Shown here one piece after another: positions 1-12,400 of a stretch of 64,000 nucleotides of DNA. The notes under the pieces are model-generated. The model was given only the letters and a program-made list of their open reading frames with translations. It did not search any database and had not been told where the DNA came from. The position numbers and the translations under genes are program-made. The stretch comes from Ischnura elegans (lineage: Eukaryota > Arthropoda > Insecta > Odonata > Coenagrionidae): NCBI RefSeq assembly GCF_921293095.1, contig NW_025791676.1:80361-144360 (forward strand), written 5' to 3'. The number at the start of each line of letters is the position of its first letter. Within the stretch, counting starts at the first letter, position 1.

Positions 1-614
1 TTTCGACGGCCTATCAAAGACAATGAAACGCAAACGTACGATACTTACTATCGATACTTAATTCGCAACAATAAGAATTTTTCAATGCAAGCAATTAGTA
101 GTGGTACACTTCCCACACGCAAATCGGTGCAACAACTTCAGCGTTAGTACTTGTTCAAACAATTGAAAACAACTGCAATGAAACCAGCAAACACCCGGTT
201 GCTAAGGATAATTAGCACGTCAACAATCACATTTCTCATTCCCTTCCCCGGGAAAGACCAGCGATTATAAAGTTTGATGTAATGACATCGAGTAATTATC
301 ACCCATGGCGAAACCTTTTGAAATTTCGAGCCCCTACGGTTACCTCGTAACAATCAGTAACGCATTGAAAGAGCACAGTTTACATTTTTTCCCGAAAATC
401 ATAACACATGCGGTGTGCGAAAATGAGTGTCGAGGACTTAAAATAGTCTTCGACGCTTTGCACAATGCGTTCCCACATTTCCGATAACCAACGATGAACA
501 TAATTTTGCAAAATCACAAATAAACTTGCGTATGAGTGCCGCTACTTACAACATTTCACGGTTTCCATTCAATCATATGACAATGGCGTTTTGCTGGTCT
601 CCAATTTCACGAGT

Positions 615-1865
615 CTGAGGAAACGTTTGTGATTTGACGTTTTACAATTAATTCCTTTTCCATATCCGATAAAATTCTTTTGGCCTCCGTGATGCTAACA
701 CTACGCTTTTCAAGTCACATGTCAACTTAACACAGCATTACCATGGAATGTTATCGTTGCCCTAATTAATTATGTAGTTCCACTGCGAAGAAGTTATGAA
801 ATATCACACAAGGAATTATATTCGGACGAAAGGCACGTTAACAATAATCAACGCCGGCTGACAGTGGAAATGCGGTGTGCACTATTCGACATCGCTGACT
901 GCTTTCATAACAGCAGTCCAAATACATAGCATTACACTTATTATTAATCCGGATCTGCCAATGCACATAACTTCACACATACAGAGTATACGACCACGAT
1001 GTAACACCGTAAACACTTCCATTAAAATATTCCGTAATAAATTTTGTGAAACCAAACAATCCGTTGCTAAGGAATTCGCGAAAAATGTTCTTCCTTCAAC
1101 TCCTTCGTCAACATTTCAAACAGTGCACAGTGCCTAAGATACAAAGTGCAAGGGAAAACCATCAACGTCTTAGCACATTCAAAGGCAAACACTTTTAAAT
1201 TATGCCACGATTCACTCAACTTGAAACAATTAAGGACGCCACGAGTAATTTATGTTTTCTTACGATGCACAATTAAACGCTGGGATCAATCAACCGTCAT
1301 CATCGTCAAACAGTGTATTAATCACATCACAGTTCACTTTTCTACACAAAAGAGAAAGCCAAGGAATAACACAGACAACGATTATGAATGTAAAAAGTGG
1401 AAAAATAAGTAACAGCGTACTTACTCGGCTCTTCGGCTGTAGATCACAATCGCTGTTGTCAACACACTTCATTCCCGTACATTTCACTAACTTTTCCTAT
1501 GCATCCAGCGACACAGACACTTTCAATCCTTTCCTCACGATTGCCAAGCGTCACAAAGAACACTACAGAACCGGCGTTATGTCAGTTACAGCTGATAAAC
1601 ATTATACAATTATCACTGATATTAGTTACTCGCGACGTCTTCTCACCACAGCTGCCGCAGCAAGAGCGATCGAGTGGTAATACAGATTCGGCCGCTAGAT
1701 GGTGCGGGGGGAACCTCCAGCAGTCCACTGCGCGCATCGCTGTTGGGAATTAGGAATCGCGCGTGGGAAAGCAATTGGGATAATTATTCGCAACGCAGCG
1801 GCAATATGCGAATCCTTGCCATACCTAATGAACCATCGATTGTCAATTGTCGTGAACTATTAATG
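615..1865 (+). repeat. Spacer module, copy A (unit 1)
   Basis: This module of about 1.25 kb is paralogous to 2165-3465. Blocks align in order: a TTTGACGTTTT-like start, the CCGTTGCTAAGGA motif, a long stretch around CAGTGCACAGTGCCTAA, GGGATCAATCAACCGTCATC, and a CTCF-like site followed by GCAGTC. The copies are clearly diverged, so the duplication predates the split of the two tandem units, in which both copies occur. Boundaries are approximate. Confidence 0.75.
1692..1707 (+). promoter_or_regulatory. CTCF-like motif 1, unit 1
   Basis: CCGCTAGATGGTGCGG fits the CTCF core YAG-RK-GGCRS with a single C-to-T change in the GGC triplet. It lies at the end of spacer module A. The match is seen in sequence; CTCF binding is inferred. 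Confidence 0.45.
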
Positions 1866-2164
1866 TTCTCCACAACAATGGCACATCGAACGACCAAATC
1901 CCCGCCTTAAAGTCGCATATAATATCGTAAATTAAGCCAAGATTCAAGCGCAATGTGGTGAACATTTGCATAATTGGAATATAGAGTACTCTTGTACCTC
2001 AAAATATCCACCAAAACGTACCGCATGATGCAGAGTCTTACGTGGTTTTCGACGATTTCCAAGCGATTTCAAACCAATATATCAAGTACGGATGTCACTG
2101 TTAACATTCGTATGGCGAAGGAAATGATGTAGCAATCAGGAATTACTGAAAGAGGCAGTACAAT

Positions 2165-3465
2165 ATGGGAAATGTTTGTGAGTTTGCCTTTGACGTTTGA
2201 AAAGTAATTCCTCTACTACGTCCGATAACATTCCTTGGGCTCCGTTATGCTAACAGTTCGCTTTTAAAATCACATGTTAAGTTATCACAGCTTACCATAA
2301 AACTGCCCAAATTATTTACGTTACAATATCCCTGCCCTAATTATTTACGTTATTCCGCTGCCAAGAAAAAATGAAATAGCACAAAAGGAATTACATTCCC
2401 ACGAAAGGAACGTTAAGAATAACCAACGACGCCTGACGGTAGGAATGGGACGTGTAATCGTCAACATCGTTAATTGTTCTTTCATTGCACTTGCTAGACT
2501 TAGCATTGACACGTATTACTAATCAAGATCTGCCAATTAAAATCACTTCACTCATGCAAATTTAAGGACGACGATATAACACGCTAAACACTTCCATTTA
2601 ATTATTCCGTATTCACTAATGTGAAACCAGCAATCCGTTGCTAAGGAAGAAATTAGCGAAAAATATTCTTCCTTCCACTCTTTCGTCAACATTTCAAACA
2701 GTGCACAGTGCCTAACATACAAAGTGCAAGGGATAACCATCAACGCCTTAGCACAGAAAAGGCAAACAGTTTTAAATTAAGCCACGATTCACTCAACTTG
2801 TAACAATTAAGGACGCCACGAATAATTTCGGTTTTCTTAGGATACACAATTACACGTTGGGATCAATCAACCGTCATCATCGTCAAACAGTGAATTAATC
2901 ACTACACAGTTTACTTTTCCACACGAAAGAGAAACGCAAGGAACAACACAGTCAACGAATACGAGCGTGAAAAGTGTTTAAATAAGTAATAGCGTACTTA
3001 CTCGGCTCGCTGGTTGTGGATCACAGTATTCACCTGCACGGCTATCAGAATCGCTGTTTTCATCACACTATTGATTCTCGTGCATTTCACTCACTTTTCC
3101 TATACATCCATCGACACAGACACTTTCACTCATTTCCTCGCGTTTGCTGTGCGTCACAAAGAACACTACATAACCGGCGTTATGTGAGTAACCGCTGATA
3201 AACATGGACTAATTATAACTGATAATAATTATTCGCGTCGTCTTCTCACGACAGCTACCGCTGATCGAGTAGTAATTCAGAATCCGCCGACAGATGGCGC
3301 GGGAGGCCTTTTCGCAGTCGCTCGCCGTGGACGTCCAGAGCGGAATTTGAAATATCGTCTCTCGGTGGGATTTCTATCCCGGATTGCGACTCGGCGCAAG
3401 TATGCGAACGCTAGCCACGATGAATGATTTATCGACTCATCCGCGGTCAATTGTCGTGAAATGCG
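2165..3465 (+). repeat. Spacer module, copy B (unit 1)
   Basis: This is the diverged partner of the module at 615-1865, with the same order of conserved blocks and the same CTCF-like motif near its 3' end. Of the two copies, this one carries the motif version closer to consensus (CAGATGGCGC). Confidence 0.75.
3287..3302 (+). promoter_or_regulatory. CTCF-like motif 2, unit 1
   Basis: CCGACAGATGGCGCGG contains a full match to the CTCF core CAG-AT-GGCGC. It occupies the same place in module B as motif 1 does in module A, in the same orientation. Confidence 0.5.
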
Positions 3466-5288
3466 GAAAAACAAATGTTGTCATTTACAACAATGAAACA
3501 CCGCACTGTATTCCAACGACGCGAAGCACGGAATATATGTAAATAATCCATTCATCAAACACAGTATCGTTTAAACGTACATGATCGGAACACGACCGCC
3601 TCGTAAATGATCATCTGCCAGTGAAGTGACGACTGTCAAGCGGTGTCTTTCCTCCGCCCGCGATTTGCATTTCATTTCGGCGTTCGGAGGGAGCGGACCG
3701 CTTCGACTCCAGGCAGGAATACACTCCGTGCGGCTGACGATTCTCGGCATCGCGGGTGCAGGGCAGGGGGCCGCGAGGCAGAGAACATCTCGGACGTAGG
3801 TGCTCGTCGCGATAACACGGATAAGCGGGGAAAGAACTCGGCTCGGTTATACCTTAGGTTAGGTGATTAGAAGTGATTCATTGATTAGCCGTAAATACCG
3901 GACCATTTCATTAGCATATCGATTCCGCGACGAATGCAGTGAGCGATTTAACTGTTTGTCACCGTTCCTTCCTACTCTGAAAATGTTTCGTGCCCGAGTT
4001 GCTGCCCGCAGTTGTCCACGATTCAATTTTACATTTTCCCTAACGGTACCGTAAGTTCTTACTACATTTTTGCATGCCACGGTGAATGACAATCGTTCTC
4101 CAGTCTCTTTGCCATCGGAGTGAAGCGGAAATTACATCCTTTCGCGAGCGATCGAAGAATTTCCTTATGCGAATTAATTATTCCTCGTGAGTAGTCAGGT
4201 CTACTTTCCTTCCTCGATTGCACCCTACATACGTCAAATATCCTTCCTCTTCTCAATAAGTGATATCGTCACTGTCTGCCAGTGTCAACGACTTATCCTT
4301 AAACCGAACTCCCATAGTTGTACATATTCGCAGTACACGAGAAAAGTTCGCAGAGTTTCGGAGTATAGCCGTACATTTAGTCAGTAAAGGGAGAGAACCG
4401 ATTAATTAATATCTTATGAGTAGGCAATCCACATTTCTCTACACTGTATTAAAACGCACGGAACGACTTAATCCGTAGCAATAAATTTCCGTGCCTTCTG
4501 CCTTGAGTATATGTTAATGAACACACTCGTCTCTTCCACAATGATTTTCAAAGCATAACTCAATTATTTGGAAAGCTTTTCGTGACATTGAGCAGTTTCG
4601 CTTGAGCGCTGAACGATATAGTTACCCTTAGTAACGAAGTTATTTGGTTTCCTGTTGGCTGTTTGCTACACATAAACATTTCAATGCAAGACGTAACGCG
4701 AGTACAGCAAATAATGGAAACTTTGCATCGCTAATTCTTTCAACGTTACGTGCGACGTAACATAGCAACCAACGGTGGAAAATCATGGAATTCGCTTATC
4801 AAAAATGCCACTTCTTGCAAGTACTGCTAATTTTTATTAATAGGGGAATGTTGTCTGCTTAATATAAATTGCCTCCCGAAGACATATAAGACACGGGAAA
4901 AAAAATTCTGTGGCCTGTAAGTTGACAAATAGCAATCCAATTTCATACACTTTACCCAAATCCTTTGCTGATTTCTACCAAATATTTTGATGTCCCTCGT
5001 GAACCGAAAACTTTGATAAATTTAGTCATAACTCCATAATTCTAACATAATTTTTTTTCGTGCACCGCATTGGAAACCATTCTTGCCATTGTGTTACTTC
5101 AGCATGTTAATTAGGAATGGTTTGCAAGGGAAATGCAGAAAAAGCGAGAATGTTATTGATATTCTCCCCTTCTTCGGTTACTAGTGAATGACTGCGTCTC
5201 GTATTAATATACCATAAATTAACTAATAACAAGCTGGTCGCCTATTTCGCACTTGGCTGCGAACTGTCCGAGTATGGTTCCGCCGCCG

Positions 5289-5304
5289 CCGCTAGATGGT
5301 GCGG
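5289..5304 (+). promoter_or_regulatory. CTCF-like motif 3, unit 1
   Basis: CCGCTAGATGGTGCGG is identical to motif 1 and is preceded by a short CCG run. The flanks differ from modules A and B apart from a loosely similar GC-rich tail, so the 16-bp core is conserved beyond its surroundings. Confidence 0.45.
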
Positions 5305-5960
5305 CGTGCTTCTCCCGGCGATTCACAGACTCTTTCTCTGCGCACATCGGCCGACGGAAAGGCGGCTACTGAAATAAGAAACATTCCTTCGGGTAACCGC
5401 GCGGGTGAGAAAATCCCAGAGCGCCTATTTTCCCCTTCATTAAATCACGGGAATGAAAGAAAATTCTAAAATGTGATGCATCATTCCCAATGCAGTCCCC
5501 CGTGACTTTGAAATAAATTTTTAGCCGTGGTGGACACGGAATATCGCAAACACCTTTTCCATACACACCGGAGTCGCGTTAAATGCCGGAATCGTCTAAA
5601 ATTATGCTCCCTCGTCACGAGCATTTTCTTTCGTTGCAGTTGGAAAGTATTACTTGGCGAATCAGATTATTCAGCGTCCTTAGTGGAAGATGTATTTGTA
5701 TCCCTCATTCTCTAATTCATTGATGAAGACTGTTTCAGAAAAAACCAGTGCGACGTAATCCATTTCGTGCAGTCAGTTATAAACATTTCCCTCCATACCG
5801 TTTCAAAGTTTTATTCGTCCACAAATTTTTTGTAACGCACTCTCTCTTCGTGCGAAGTACCGCCACGTGGAAAGAATCCGGGGGTGGGGAAATTCTTGGG
5901 TCAACGAAGACAACTTTCCTGGGAACCCGTGTGTGGGGTAGTTCCCACGCTTGGATCCGG

Positions 5961-5987
5961 GTGGTGGGGGACGGGTTCCCCCACCAC
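5961..5987 (+). other. Perfect 10-bp inverted repeat (GC-rich hairpin)
   Basis: GTGGTGGGGG and CCCCCACCAC flank the seven-base loop ACGGGTT, giving a perfect ten-pair stem. It is unchanged in unit 2 at 37988-38014. It lies in a locally GC-rich stretch (about 5875-6055) with no recognised gene. It could be a structured RNA or simply palindromic DNA. Confidence 0.5.
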
Positions 5988-6984
5988 GAACCTAAACGCA
6001 GCGAGTGGGGCAGGGGACGCCGGGAAGAAAAAAAGAAGTTCCAACGGGCGAATTTTTCAAAAGACGCAATGGCCTCCTTCGTTTGTTTCCCGTCGACGTA
6101 AAAAGTGAGTAAGTGTTTTCTATTCATGGCATCATTCAATACCTGCCGTATCGAAAGACTTGCAGGCGAGGATAATCACTCCAATGACAGCAACACATAC
6201 TTTCATGGCATAGCACCATTAAAAATGTTGGAAAGGTAATCGACTGCCATTAATGGAAGTAGGGTTTTGCAAGGCTTCGAGATAACGTGTAATACTTGAA
6301 AAAAAGAAAAAACGCTCAATGTATACCGTTCCTTCGTCAACAGTACACTTTCATTACTTTCACGCAATAGTCATGTCGAGGAATTTATCAATCAATGATC
6401 GGTGTACACGTCCAATGAAGTGTTTCCATAGCGCAAGTGAAATTTTAGGGTTGGAAATATTTCCGTCGGGCATACGTTTCACGAAAGCAAATGCCAGTCG
6501 CCCGCCTGTATGGGAACATGAAGGGGACTCTTGTTCCCACGGTCGGAAATGGTGGTGGGGGAAGGTACGTCTCCCCGACCGAGAAGCGGCAGCGTGTGAC
6601 GTAAGCAACTGTCGGTAGGGGAGAACTTTGAATCGAGGTCGGCTCCCTGCCAACGGACAGTTTTTTTGAAGGGGCGCACTATCGTTCGTCATTCCTCCAC
6701 GTAAATGTTACGAAATCGGTTCGCATCACAGGGGCAGTAATGCCACCTCATAATCGCAATTGGGAAAAAGAGTGAAGCGCGATAAGCGAGGAAGGATAAT
6801 AATTTCCTATTCCGTAATATAACTCGGAGTAAAACCACGAATTCCTGTCTCCGTGGCAGTGTGTTGGCATTGGGAGATAGATAAATGACATAAAGAAAAA
6901 TGTATGAATGTAGGGAAAAACATTTTGTTCCAAGAATGGTGAAAACGATTTTTTACACATTGCTTAACCAACAAAGAGCATAAC

Positions 6985-7690
6985 ACCGTCAAGTCCGGAA
7001 AATGTAGATGAAGAAATTGGAACGACAAGAATTATCTTTCTCAAATTAATTCCCTCGTTACGCATTACATAATCATCTTTTGCCAGAAAATTTCTTTGAA
7101 GAAGTAAATGCATCCCTTGCGTTACATCGATCATTAAACAGTCGAAACAACAACAGGCGACATTTACCAATGGATTAAAGCTGAAACGAATCGCCATTAC
7201 ACCAACAAGCACACCGTTACGAAAGACATTTTTCATAAACACATTTTCAAAGATGGACCAAAAGATATAACGGAATTGAGAATTGCTTAAGCATCAAGGG
7301 ACTGTTGTCTGGAAATGGTAACTATTCAACAGAAACAAAAGCAGATACAACCGCGAAGAAACCAGATCTTCCTTCGATTCTCAAGTCATGATAACTTTTT
7401 GAGGATTCGGTCATGTACTCGCCAACGGCCACACCACGTACAATTCACCGGTTCTCGTTCGATCACCGAAGTTAAACTACGTAGGGCCCGGATAGTACTT
7501 GGACGGGTGACCGCCTGGGAATACCGGGTGCTGTTGGCATTACTTTTATTCTTCAACTTGTTTAAAAAAAATATTTTCAATCACCTACCGCGAGCAATGC
7601 AGAGCCGGAATATGCCGCGAAAATTTCTTTTGAGAAAGAAATGTCACTATGTGAAATATTTTCTACATATTTTATTCGCGTGTTTCAAGA
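6985..7690 (+). repeat. Duplicated segment containing 5S-B (unit 1)
   Basis: The parts before about 7326 and after about 7556 align with one continuous stretch at 30482-30965 (shared blocks include CAACAACAGGCGACATTTAC and ACACATTTTCAAA). The intervening ~230 bp, which hold the 5S-B gene, are absent from the paralog. So either a 5S-bearing fragment was inserted here or it was lost from the other copy. Confidence 0.65.
7421..7540 (+). rRNA. 5S ribosomal RNA, divergent copy (5S-B), unit 1
   Basis: This 120-nt sequence begins GCCAACGGCC and keeps the internal Pol III control region (GTTAA around nt 50, GGATAGTACTTGG, GGGTGACCGCCTGGGAA). It differs from canonical 5S-A at about a dozen positions. 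Two changes are compensatory in helix II: ACGTT becomes ACGTA while its partner AACGT becomes TACGT. The terminal helix gains a G-C in place of G-U. A short T run (7544-7547) follows as a Pol III terminator. No TATA-like element is evident near -30, unlike 5S-A. It could be a functional variant or a pseudogene; the paired changes favour function. It appears identical in unit 2. Confidence 0.85.
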
Positions 7691-9436
7691 GTGACATTAA
7701 TGTAGCGTTGGAGAGGAAAGGCTTTGGGAAAAATCCATTTTCAGTCATTACTGCAATCACTTCCTCGGAATTTATTCCCTAATGCGAGAGTTTCGTTGAT
7801 TCCGATATGTGGTGAATGAGAGAAATAGGTTTGGGAATAATTTTAATTTGCATGCCACGCGACACTTTCCTTCGATCCTCGGTTATCACAGCGGGATTAC
7901 ATACTCTAAAGGCATGGAAATCGGCTTCCGCTTCCCGGTGTCCATTGGGAGATGGCGTGCAGAGGGTTTTTCATTGAATTATTAAAAATAGTTTAAACTA
8001 CCCAAGTAATTAATAACGGTCATTTTCAGAAAAGATAAGGTTTGAAGATTGTTATCATACCATCGATGTTCAACGGTACATCTCCCTAACCATCCCACGG
8101 TACGTTTTCGCGAAAGCACGAAATTTCGATGCTCGATCAACAATACGCCATTACCTTGGCAACGAGGCAAGACGAGAATCAACAACACAGGCGTACGGGT
8201 AATGACAGCGCAGCACTCATTGACGTGGAATTAGTTACATTTCTTGGTTAAACGTGGCATTATCGGATGGTATAATACATTGTATCGTATGCTGGACTCA
8301 TCGCCTGCCGTTTCACGGAACCGTGTCTCGGGAGGTGGTGCGCCCTAGTGGCAGTTGCGGAACTATCGGCTAGGATTCTTGCATCACACAAGAACCTCAC
8401 GGAATTTGAGTAAAAATTTTAGGTATTAAAACGCAATTTGGAAGTGGTACTCGTCGCAAACACTGTGACAAGTGTTCCCTAATGTGCAAGTGAAGTCCCC
8501 GTGTCGATGTTGTCCCCGTGTTTGTGAAATGTATGGTAGAAGAAAGGCGGCGCAAAGTGAAGTGTTGGAAGGCGACAGAGGAAAAATTCGGAAAAAAAAT
8601 CCGTTATTGCGTGTGAGTGAGAAAATGTGTTAACGCGAAGATATTGGAAGTGCATACTTTCATGTGAATGTGGTAATTATGTCGTTGCATTGCAAATACA
8701 ACCAATACATCATTTGTTTGTTCAGGCTGAAGTTGGCCGATGTGTAGGAGTTTGCTGATAAGAAAGGCAAACGATAGGGAAATGTGGGCCGTAATGCAGT
8801 GAATTCATACATTAATTCTTTCGATAAATTACTGATCATGTTATTAGTTAAAGGCTGGGCGTCGTTAGGGAAATATAATTTTCATGGTTAAATGTTGGAA
8901 TGAGCTGTTATGTTGTCAACGCTTCGAGAGTACACAAACTGTGTCATTATGGAAATTAGTTTGTTTTATGCAATTAAACAGATCAGGAATAAGTGGTTTA
9001 CCTTTCTTAGCATTTGAAAAGTTATGTGATGGAAATCGATACCCAAGGAGAGATATCATGATAGGTGAAGTTTGCAATTTGAAAACAAGTCTTAATTGTC
9101 GGGGCATTATGCAGAATAACATTGGTATTTGATGTTCGGAAATTGTAAAACTTGACTGGAGTATGCGTTTTAGGAAGTGTATCAATGGAAGCGTTAGTCT
9201 ATGGGGATAGTTTGGGAATAGAATGATGATTGGGGGAATGTTGATATGTGCAGTTGTGGCATCAGGGCTTGGAGATTACATAATATGTGATATAAATGAA
9301 ATTGTAATGAGTCGTGCAATGAAACTCGTCAGGAATACGTGCATTAAATCTTCCTTCGTTTTAAAAGTGAACTGGTGTTAATCCGTGAAAAAACATATTT
9401 TTGATAAGGGAACGGCAGACATTTGTGTGGCTGAGT
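7541..9436. other. Spacer between 5S-B and the satellite array, unit 1
   Basis: No gene is recognised. The first ~150 bp complete the segment paralogous to 30830-30965. The rest is AT-rich with small open frames, none of which shows family similarity. A short hairpin (TTCTTG/CAAGAA) lies near 8378. The spacer is well conserved in unit 2 (39570-41465), with scattered substitutions that do not follow a codon pattern. Confidence 0.6.
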
Positions 9437-12400
9437 AAATGAAATTCCAATTGTGATATTCAAAATTATTCATAAAAACCATAATTACCGAGGGATTTTG
9501 ACGGGAGACGTTTTAAAACGTTCTTAAAATTAAAACATACGTTAGTGTGGAGTTTCATAGCCTTAGAGTTAATAGTATCAATAATATCCTATTTTGTGCC
9601 TGACCGTTTGCTAAACCTCAACTTTCAATATCAACATTATGTCCTATAAACCGTAAAAACCAGCGGATTTCCATGGGGCTACTTTTAAAACGACAGGAAA
9701 ATGAAGGCAATTATTCGTGACGAATTTCAGTGCGACGGATTTAATAGCTTTAAAAAATATGTGAAGCCCAGGAGCTGACAAAATGCAATTTCAATTGCCA
9801 TACACAAAATTATTTATAAAAATCTTAATTACCGAGGGATTATGTTGGGAGACATTTATAATCGTAGATAATATTGAAGCATTCATAAGTGTAGAGTTTC
9901 ATAGCCCTAGAGTTAGTAATTTCAAAAATATCCCATTTCAAGTGCCTGATATATTGCAAGGGATGAATTTCCAATATACACATTATATCTCATAAACCGT
10001 TAGAAGCATCGGATTTTGATGGGACAGGTTTTAAAACGATAGGAGAAATAAGGCAATTGTTGGTGACGAGTGTCAGTGCGATTGAATCAATGGTTTAATT
10101 AATATGTTACAATGTGTGAATGACAAAATGACATTAAATGTGTCACACTCAAAATTATTCATAAAAACCATAATTACCGAGGGATTTTGACGGGATGCGT
10201 TTTAAAACGTTAACAATAATAAAACATACGTTAGTATCGAGTTTCGTAGCGTTAGAATAATTAGTTTAAAAAATATTCAAGTTGAAGTGACTGAAATATT
10301 GCAGAGGCTAAATATTGAATAACAACATTATGTCCTATAAACAGTGAAAACCAGCGGATTTTAGTGGGACAAGTTTTAAAACAATAGGAGAAATAAGGCA
10401 ATTGTTGGTGACGAGTGTCAGTGCGATTGAATCAATGGTTTAATGAATATGTTACAATGTGTGAATGACAAAATGACATTAAATGTGTCACACTCAAAAT
10501 TATTCATAAAAACCGTATTTACCGAGGGATTTTGACATGATGCGTTTTAAAACGTTAACAATAGTAAAACATACGTTACTGTCGAGTTTCGTATCGTTAG
10601 AACAATTAGTTTTAAAAATATTCCAGTAGAAGTGCCTGAAATATTGCAGAGGCTAAATATTGAATTACAACATTATGTCCTATAAACAGTGAAAACCAGC
10701 GGATTTTGGTGGGACAAGTTTTAAAACAATAGGAGAAATAAGGCAATTGTTGGTGACGAGTGTCAGTGCGATTGAGTCAATGGTTTAATTGATATGTTAC
10801 AATGTGTGAATGACAAAATGACATTAAATGTGTCAAACTCAAAATTTTTCATAAAAACCATAATTACCGAGGGATTTTGACGGGATGCGTTTTAAAACGT
10901 TAACAATAATGAAACATACGTTAGTGTCGAGTTTCGTAGCGTTAGAATAATTAGTTTGAAAAATATTCCAGTTGAAGTGACTGAAATATTGCAGAGGCTA
11001 AATATTGAATAACAACATTATGTCCTATAAACAGTGAAAACCAGCGGATTTTGGTGGGACAAGTTTTAAAACAATAGCAGAAATAAGGCAATTGTTGGTG
11101 ACGAGTGTCAGTGCGATTGAGTCAATGGTTTAATTGATATGTTACAATGTGTGTATGACAAAATGACATTAAATGTGTCACACTCAAAATTATTCATAAA
11201 AACCATAATTACCGAGGGATTTTGACGGGATGCGTTTTAAAACGTTAACAATAATAAAACATACGTTAGTGTCGAGTTTCGTAGCGTTAGAATAATTAGT
11301 TTGAAAAATATTCCAGTTGAAGTGACTGAAATATTGCAGAGGCTAAATATTGAATAACAACATTATGTCCTATAAACAGTGAAAACCAGCGGATTTTGGT
11401 GGGACAAGTTTTAAAACAATGGGAGAAATAAGGCAATTGTTGGTGACGAGTGTCAGTGCGATTGAGTCAATGGTTTAATTGATATGTTACAATGTGTGAA
11501 TGACAAAATGACATTAAATGTGTCACACTCAAAATTATTCATAAAAACCATAATTACCGAGGGATTTTGACGGGATGCGTTTTAAAACGTTAACAATAAT
11601 AAAACATACGTTAGTGTCGAGTTTCGTAGCGTTAGAATAATTAGTTTGAAAAATATTCCAGTTGAAGTGACTGAAATATTGCAGAGGCTAAATATTCAAT
11701 AACAACGTTATGTCCTATAAACAGTGAAAACCAGCGGATTTTGGTGGGACAAGTTTTAAAACAATGGGAGAAATAAGGCAATTGTTGGTGACGAGTGTCA
11801 GTGCGATTGAGTCAATGGTTTAATTGATATGTTACAATGTGTGAATGACAAAATGACATTAAATGTGTCACACTCAAAATTATTCATAAAAACCATAATT
11901 ACCGAGGGATTTTGACGGGATGCGTTTTAAAACGTTAACAATAATAAAACATACGTTAGTGTCGAGTTTCGTAGCGTTAGAATAATTAGTTTGAAAAATA
12001 TTCCAGTTGAAGTGACTGAAATATTGCAGAGGCTAAATATTCAATAACAACGTTATGTCCTATAAACAGTGAAAACCAGCGGATTTTGGTGGGACAAGTT
12101 TTAAAACAATAGGAGAAATAAGGCAATTGTTGGTGACGAGTGTCAGTGCGATTGAATTAATGGTGTAATTAATATGTTACAATGTGTGTATGACAAAATG
12201 ACATTAAATGTGTCACACTCAAAATTATTCATAAAAACCATAATTACCGAGGGATTTTGACGGGATGCGTTCTAAAACGTTAACAATAGTAAAACATACA
12301 TTAGTGTCGAGTTTCGTATCGTTAGAATAATTAGTTTAAAAAATATTCCAGTTGAAGTGACTGAAATATTGCAGAGGCTATATATTGAGTAACAACATTA

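Larger units (their letters stand above)
1..7420. other. Long non-coding spacer upstream of 5S-B, unit 1
   Basis: I see no protein-coding gene here; the open frames are short and overlapping and match no family I know. The spacer holds two diverged copies of a module of about 1.25 kb, three CTCF-like motifs, a GC-rich stretch near 3640-3860, hairpins near 5961 and 6511, and the left half of a segment that recurs downstream of 5S-A. The 3640-3860 stretch has a diverged relative at about 31600-31800. The whole spacer recurs in unit 2 with only scattered differences. Confidence 0.7.

Noticed and set aside
7315-7782. 155-codon frame across 5S-B
   Set aside because: It reads through an rRNA gene and its terminator; conservation is explained by the 5S gene and recent unit duplication.
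8338-8354. GTGCGCCCTAGTGGCAG as a fifth CTCF-like site
   Set aside because: It lacks one or two bases in the core spacing on either strand compared with the consensus.
8884-9132. 82-codon open frame shared by both units
   Set aside because: Substitutions between units (for example Arg to Trp, Gly to Ala) show no protection of the protein, and nothing is recognisable.
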